From: JAUWCW01 sp030609125 [NCBI: Candidatus Rokuibacteriota bacterium]
Lineage (GTDB): Bacteria > JAUVQV01
Length of the DNA: 18,107 nucleotides
Reading direction: 5' to 3'
NCBI GenBank assembly: GCA_030609125.1
Contig: JAUWCW010000012.1
Span: forward strand, 1 to 18,107
Shown: in pieces, positions 14,109-18,107 of the stretch
How positions within the stretch are numbered: the stretch's first letter is position 1
Layout: each line of letters begins with the position of its first letter
Position numbers and translations under genes: made by a program
Notes under the pieces: model-generated
The model's input: the letters and a program-made list of their open reading frames with translations, nothing else
Told to the model about the DNA's origin: nothing
Database searches by the model: none

Positions 14109-15778
14109 GGCCGGGAGTGTCCGAGGAGGTATTCCAGGTTCGCCCTGGCTCTTGCTTCAAGGGGGTTCCTCTCCAGGGACCGGCGGTAGACGCGAATCGC
14201 CTCCTGCCTGCGGGAAGGCCCCATCTTCTCGTTCACCACGCCAAGATTGAAGTATATTTCCGAGAACTCCCCGATCGCAAGGGCCGCCAGGTAATGCTCC
14301 TCCGCCCCCTGCCAGTCCTGCTTCGCAAACCGGGCGGCCCCGAGCGAATTGAGGACATCCGGGTCGCCGCCCCGGGCCGCCGCCCTGAGAAGGTGCTCCT
14401 CGGCTTTTTCCGGCTCTCCCCGGCTGAGAAATATCTGGCCCATCTGGAAGTCGGGATCGATCCTCTTCTCCCCGCTGACAAACCAGGGGGGGAAGACAGC
14501 CGCTGCCGCTGCCGCCGCTGCCACAGCCATCACGGCCAACCCCCTCGCGTTCCGCGCGCGGACTCTCCCGACCGCCTCGACGGCCCCCACCGCGGCGAGG
14601 ATGGCGAGAAAGGGAACGAGGGGAAGGCGGTACCTGGCGGTGATGAAAAAGAGCGAAACAGCCATCCAGTAGCCCGTCATCAGGGCGCCGATCATCAGGG
14701 CGCCGCGCCGCCGGAGAGAGGCGGCAAGACCGGCGCAGCCCAGACAGAAAAGCGCCCCGAACCAGCCGCGGTAGTATCTGACCGGCAGGGAAACGGCGGT
14801 GAAGTGGTCGAGGTCCTTGTTGTTGCTCGACTCGAAGGCGTTCCAGAAGATAACGGCCTTTCTCGACAGAAGCCGGACCCAGCGGACGGGGTCCCCGGCT
14901 ACGGCCTCGACGGAGCGGTCCCACCAGTACCGGTCCTGCTCGGCCAGCCCCGTCAGGCCTGCCCGGAGGGGTTCCTGCACCGTGTCCTGCCAGAGCAGGC
15001 CCGGCGGCAGCGGTGTTTCACCCGTTGCCCCCGGCCGGTTGCCGAGAAAGAAATTGATGCCCCCGTTGGCGGCCACGGGGATCAGGCTTTTTTCGGCAGA
15101 CCAGTTGTGCACGGCGGCGGGGGCAACAGTGAGGGCCAGGACGGCCACGGAGGCGGCGAGCTTTCTCCGCATTCCGCCCTCGCCTCCGCGCTGCAGAAGC
15201 ACCCCGCCAAAGAGAAAAGGCACTGCCAGAAGAAAGTTCGGCCGGGTGAGAAGAGCAAGCCCGAGAACAAGACCGCCCCAGAGCAGGCGGCGCAGCGAGT
15301 TCTCTTCGCTGCCCGTCCAGAAGAACCACGTCCCCCAGGCGAGGAGAAAACCGAAGAGGGTGACGGCCAGGATCTCCCCTTCGAAGAAGAGACGCAGCGG
15401 GTAGAGAGCGGTTACCCACGCCGTCAGTGCCGCCGGCGCCTTTCCGAACCATCGGCACGCGAGCAGGTAGATCGGGACCACCGCCGCCAGGCCCAGGGCG
15501 AACTGCGCCCAGACCACCGGGACCTGGCCCGCTCCCGCCCCGGAGTAAAGAGTGGAGAGGAAGAACGGGTACAGGGGGGGGCGGAAGAATGCCTCCCCTC
15601 CCCCGCCGGCGAGAATCTGCCGCGCCAGCCGGTCGTAGGTGAGAGAGTCGACGAGGGGATAACCGAAGAACGGCTGCGCCCTCAGGTCCAGGAAGTACCA
15701 GATGCGCGCCGCCAGCCCCGCCGCCAGCGCCGGAAGCAGGCCCGTTATCCAGGGGTAGTCTTTTCTTTCTTTCTGCAT
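14105..15778 (-). CDS. GT39-like (PMT_2) membrane glycosyltransferase with C-terminal TPR repeats
   Basis: The protein has 557 residues. The N-terminal two thirds are multi-pass membrane with a first outer loop carrying YPLVDSLTYDRLARQIL; D44 is the likely catalytic acid. FRPPLYPFFLS follows, a hallmark of ArnT/PMT_2-like GT-C enzymes. An alanine-only stretch (AVMAVAAAAAAAA) forms the last membrane helix. From about residue 435 the chain has three or so TPR units (FQMGQIFLSRGEPEKAEEHL, VLNSLGAARFAKQDWQGAEE, YFNLGVVNEK), probably outside the membrane. No clear ribosome site precedes the ATG, and the candidate promoter predicts a very short leader. It is the first gene of a run with EamA and MFS transporters. 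Sugar and acceptor are unknown. Confidence 0.85.
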   Translation of the reverse strand: MQKERKDYPWITGLLPALAAGLAARIWYFLDLRAQPFFGYPLVDSLTYDRLARQILAGGGGEAFFRPPLYPFFLSTLYSGAGAGQVPVVWAQFALGLAAVVPIYLLACRWFGKAPAALTAWVTALYPLRLFFEGEILAVTLFGFLLAWGTWFFWTGSEENSLRRLLWGGLVLGLALLTRPNFLLAVPFLFGGVLLQRGGEGGMRRKLAASVAVLALTVAPAAVHNWSAEKSLIPVAANGGINFFLGNRPGATGETPLPPGLLWQDTVQEPLRAGLTGLAEQDRYWWDRSVEAVAGDPVRWVRLLSRKAVIFWNAFESSNNKDLDHFTAVSLPVRYYRGWFGALFCLGCAGLAASLRRRGALMIGALMTGYWMAVSLFFITARYRLPLVPFLAILAAVGAVEAVGRVRARNARGLAVMAVAAAAAAAAVFPPWFVSGEKRIDPDFQMGQIFLSRGEPEKAEEHLLRAAARGGDPDVLNSLGAARFAKQDWQGAEEHYLAALAIGEFSEIYFNLGVVNEKMGPSRRQEAIRVYRRSLERNPLEARARANLEYLLGHSRP

Positions 15779-15789
15779 GGGTGTGAAGG

Positions 15790-15819
15790 ATTTTACCTTT
15801 TCGGGAAGGAAAGGAACAA
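15790..15819 (-). promoter_or_regulatory. Candidate promoter for the GT39-EamA-MFS run
   Basis: On the minus strand TTGTTC (15814-15819) and TAAAAT (15790-15795) are 18 bases apart. The -10 matches five of six; the -35 only three. The start point would be within a few bases of the ATG at 15778, which fits the missing Shine-Dalgarno. Confidence 0.35.
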
Positions 15820-15827
15820 TGGAGGGA

Positions 15828-15880
15828 GTCAGGGATCAGGAGCCAGGAGTCGTCTTCTGTCTTCTGGGTACTGGGTACTG
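15828..15880. repeat. Degenerate heptanucleotide (period-7) repeat array
   Basis: The segment splits into seven-base units: GTCAGGG, ATCAGGA, GCCAGGA, then after four bases TCTTCTG twice and GGTACTG twice, each exact pair adjacent. All sub-blocks share period seven. It lies in the 114-base gap between the response regulator and GT39 genes. Such microrepeat clusters resemble the dispersed heptamer repeats known in several bacterial genomes. Confidence 0.6.
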
Positions 15881-15892
15881 TCTCCCGTCCCC

Positions 15893-17275
15893 TCACAGCC
15901 CATGTTTTTCTGACCGGTAGCGGAAGGAGCGGGCGGACAGTCCGAGAAGCTTCGCCGCCTCGGACTTCCTGTTTCCCGACATCCGGAGGGCCTTGAGAAT
16001 CAGCTCCCTCTCGTAGCCCTCGACCACTTCCTCGAGCTTCAGTCCTTCCGGCGGGATGTCGGGCACCTCCAACGGGGTCTCCTGCAACGGGGGAGCCCCT
16101 TCCCTGACGAAATCCGGCAGGGCGCCGAGGGGGATACTCTGCCCCGTTTCCATGGCGACAACGCGCTCCATGACGTTCTCCAGCTCTCGAACGTTCCCCG
16201 GCCAGCGGTAGCTCACCAGGGATTCCATCGCCTCCGGGAGCACTACCATGGCGGGCTGCGCCGCGGCGTGGCAGTACTTGCTCACGAAGTACTTCGCCAG
16301 CTTGGGTATGTCCTCCTTTCTCTCCCGCAGCGCGGGAACATGAATGGGGATCACGTTGAGCCTGAAAAACAGATCTTCCCGGAAGAGGTTCCGCCGCATG
16401 AGGGAAGGCAGGTCCTGGTTCGTGGCGGCTATGATACGGACATCAACCTCGAGGTCGCGGCTGTCGCCCACGCGCCTCACCCGCTCCTCCTGGAGGACGC
16501 GAAGGAGCCGGACCTGGACCGCCTTGGTGGTGTCGGCGATCTCGTCCAGGAAGAACGTGCCCCCGCTGGAAGCCTCGAAGAGGCCCTTCTTGTCGGCCAC
16601 GGCACCGGTAAAAGCCCCTTTGACGTGGCCGAAGAGCTCGCTCTCAAGGAGCGTCTCCGTCAGGGCGCCGCAGTTCACCCCTATCAGCGGGCGGTCCCGC
16701 CGGGGGCTGTGGTAGTGGATGGCCCTCGCCACCAGCTCCTTGCCGCTGCCGCTCTCGCCGCTGAGCAGAACCGTGCTCTTTCGGCCCGCAACCCTGCCGA
16801 TGACCTTGCAGATCTCGATCATGGCCGGGCTGTCACCGATGATGTGGTCCGTCCGGTACTCCGTTTTGACCTCCAGCAACGCCGGTGAAGCCGGCCGCTC
16901 GGCGGCTCTGCTTGCCGTCTCCCGAACGATGCGGCGGATTTTTTCGAGGTAGTCCCCTTCCTTGGTGATGTAGTCCAGGGCGCCCTTCTGGATGGCCTCG
17001 ATGGTGGTGTCCGTCGAGGGGTAGGCGGTCATGACTACCATCCTCGTGTCGGGTCTCTTCTCCCTGGCCAGGTTGAGCACGTCCAGTCCGGACATGTCGG
17101 GCATCTTCATGTCCGTTATGAGAAGGTCGAACTCCTTCGACTGCAGAAGGCTCTCGACCTCCTTCCTGCTGCCCGCCGCCTCCACCTCGCACCCCTCCTT
17201 GCGCAGCATGATGGTGAGAACCTTCAGCATGCTCTTTTCGTCATCGACAACGAGAATCCTGGTTGGGCCGCTCAT
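15893..17275 (-). CDS. Sigma-54-dependent response regulator, NtrC family, PilR-like
   Basis: The 460-residue protein has three domains. The receiver (1-120) has acidic D11/D12, phosphorylation site D55 (LLITDMKMPD), T83 and K105. The AAA+ activator domain (about 142-375) has GESGSGKE Walker A, the GAFTGA loop that contacts sigma-54, and FFLDEI Walker B. The C-terminal Fis-type helix-turn-helix ends KLLGLSARSFRYRSEKHGL, a form I associate with PilR-type regulators. After K105 the usual proline is Glu (TKEGDYLEK). GGGGAGGTGA precedes the ATG, which overlaps the kinase stop as ATGA, so the two are a coupled pair. It activates sigma-54 promoters when phosphorylated; the targets are unknown, and PilR is a suggestion rather than a proof. 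Confidence 0.9.
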   Translation of the reverse strand: MSGPTRILVVDDEKSMLKVLTIMLRKEGCEVEAAGSRKEVESLLQSKEFDLLITDMKMPDMSGLDVLNLAREKRPDTRMVVMTAYPSTDTTIEAIQKGALDYITKEGDYLEKIRRIVRETASRAAERPASPALLEVKTEYRTDHIIGDSPAMIEICKVIGRVAGRKSTVLLSGESGSGKELVARAIHYHSPRRDRPLIGVNCGALTETLLESELFGHVKGAFTGAVADKKGLFEASSGGTFFLDEIADTTKAVQVRLLRVLQEERVRRVGDSRDLEVDVRIIAATNQDLPSLMRRNLFREDLFFRLNVIPIHVPALRERKEDIPKLAKYFVSKYCHAAAQPAMVVLPEAMESLVSYRWPGNVRELENVMERVVAMETGQSIPLGALPDFVREGAPPLQETPLEVPDIPPEGLKLEEVVEGYERELILKALRMSGNRKSEAAKLLGLSARSFRYRSEKHGL

Positions 17276-18107
17276 GTCACCTCCCCCGTCGACAGCGGCG
17301 CGAGGGCGGTCACACCCTGGCGCACGGGAAAACGGATCCGGAAGGTCGTCCCTCTGCCGACGTGACTCTCAACCTCGATGCGACCCCTGTGGGCTTCGAC
17401 AATCTTAAAGACTATGGCAAGCCCCAGCCCCGTGCCGTGCTCCTTGGTAGAGTGGAACGGGGTAAAGACTTTCTCCATCTCGTGGGGCGCTATCCCCATG
17501 CCCGTGTCGGCAAAGGAGATGGACAGGTTGTCGGCCACGTCCCCCCTCCCGCTCTCCACCGGAGCCCGCTCGATGGTTATGGTCAGCTCTCCTCCCTCCG
17601 TCATGGCCTCGATGGCGTTGCGGGAGAAGTTCCAGAAGACCTGCTTCATCAGCATCGGGTCGACCTGGGCCCGACAGCTGCCGTCCCCGGGCTCGATCAG
17701 CTCGACCCGGTATTCGGGCCCGGAGGACTGCTCCAGGAGCGTCACCGTCTCCCGGAGGGCCTCGACCAGGTCCACCTCCTTGAGCTGCAGGGGCCTGGGG
17801 CTGGCGAAATGCAGAAAGTCGGTGATAAGGGCATTGAGCCGCGACACCTCCCGGTTGACGATCTCCATCAGCTCCCGGCTGGTGTCCTCCAGCACCAGTT
17901 CCTCCGACAGCAGCTGGATGGAGCCGCTCAGCGAGGCCAGGGGATTGCGGATTTCATGCGCCATGCCCGCCGCCAGCTCTCCCACCACCGCCAGCCGGTC
18001 CGAGCGCCGTATCTGCTCTTCCATTTTTCTGATCCTTGTCAGGTCCTGGAAAGAGCAGATCACGCCCGAAACCTGGCCCCTCTCGTCGCGCAGGAGCGAA
18101 AAGGTGA
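17272..18107 (-). CDS. Sensor histidine kinase, PilS-like, N-terminus outside the window
   Basis: The frame stays open through the right edge, and the translation there (TFSLLRDERGQVSGVICSFQ) reads like the end of a PAS domain, so a sensor part is missing. Then come a short coiled coil and the dimerisation helix with phosphoacceptor histidine in AAGMAHEIRNPLASLSGSIQ. The ATPase domain has N-box NFSRNAIEAMTEGG, G1 DTGMGI, F-box FTPFHSTKE and G2 GTGLGLAIV. The H-box wording and the SFQDLT linker resemble PilS kinases. It passes phosphate to the response regulator, whose gene it overlaps by four bases. The signal cannot be told without the N-terminus. Confidence 0.92.
   Translation of the reverse strand, partial: TFSLLRDERGQVSGVICSFQDLTRIRKMEEQIRRSDRLAVVGELAAGMAHEIRNPLASLSGSIQLLSEELVLEDTSRELMEIVNREVSRLNALITDFLHFASPRPLQLKEVDLVEALRETVTLLEQSSGPEYRVELIEPGDGSCRAQVDPMLMKQVFWNFSRNAIEAMTEGGELTITIERAPVESGRGDVADNLSISFADTGMGIAPHEMEKVFTPFHSTKEHGTGLGLAIVFKIVEAHRGRIEVESHVGRGTTFRIRFPVRQGVTALAPLSTGEVT

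Noticed and set aside
14039-15913. Plus-strand frame of 624 codons opposite the GT39 and EamA genes
   Set aside because: It is longer than the real gene but is rich in R, G, P, E and Q with no domains; the minus strand has clear membrane helices and TPRs.

Overview
The window is GC-rich, gene-dense chromosomal DNA. It most likely comes from a Desulfuromonadia/Geobacter-type bacterium. That guess rests on gene content: a Wolinella/Geobacter-type FrdCAB complex, paired rubredoxin-less ferritin-like proteins, a PilS/PilR-like sigma-54 two-component pair, and a methyl-accepting chemotaxis protein. No rRNA, tRNA or CRISPR array was seen.

Left edge (1-2800) is accessory in character. It holds the C-terminal remnant of a WYL-domain regulator on the minus strand, abutting an imperfect palindromic repeat. 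On the plus strand follows a GHKL/HATPase-fold ATP-binding protein of 496 aa with a TTG start. A second, apparently broken plus-strand gene starts 8 bases after it and runs into a vapBC-type toxin-antitoxin pair on the minus strand. The vapBC pair has a well-formed promoter with an embedded dyad.

Minus-strand block 2848-7644: reading 5' to 3' there are two ferritin-like diiron proteins, a GT-C membrane glycosyltransferase, a 59-codon unknown gene and a methyl-accepting chemotaxis protein. The glycosyltransferase, the small gene and the chemoreceptor gene are chained by 4-base ATGA overlaps.

Plus-strand block 7908-12005: frdC-frdA-frdB encodes a diheme, menaquinone-linked succinate:quinone/quinol:fumarate oxidoreductase of the Wolinella type. 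All four heme histidines, the FAD-linking histidine and all iron-sulfur cysteines are recognisable. The start region of frdC and the frdA-frdB gap each hold a very short reading frame that overlaps the next start by four bases, so the operon may be translated as a relay. Next comes a perfect TGTGA-N6-TCACA site in front of a DUF2064 (TIGR04282-like) transferase gene.

Minus-strand block 12024-18107: a PilS-like histidine kinase (cut by the right edge) overlaps a PilR-like sigma-54 response regulator. Beyond a short period-7 repeat array lies a second tight run: a GT39-like glycosyltransferase with C-terminal TPRs, an EamA/DMT transporter and an MFS_3-type exporter.

The strongest leads are the GHKL ATPase with its interrupted partner, the 59-codon coupled gene, the leader/relay mini-ORFs around frdCAB, and the CRP-like site. 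None is shown here to be a new system; each is a candidate with a stated test.
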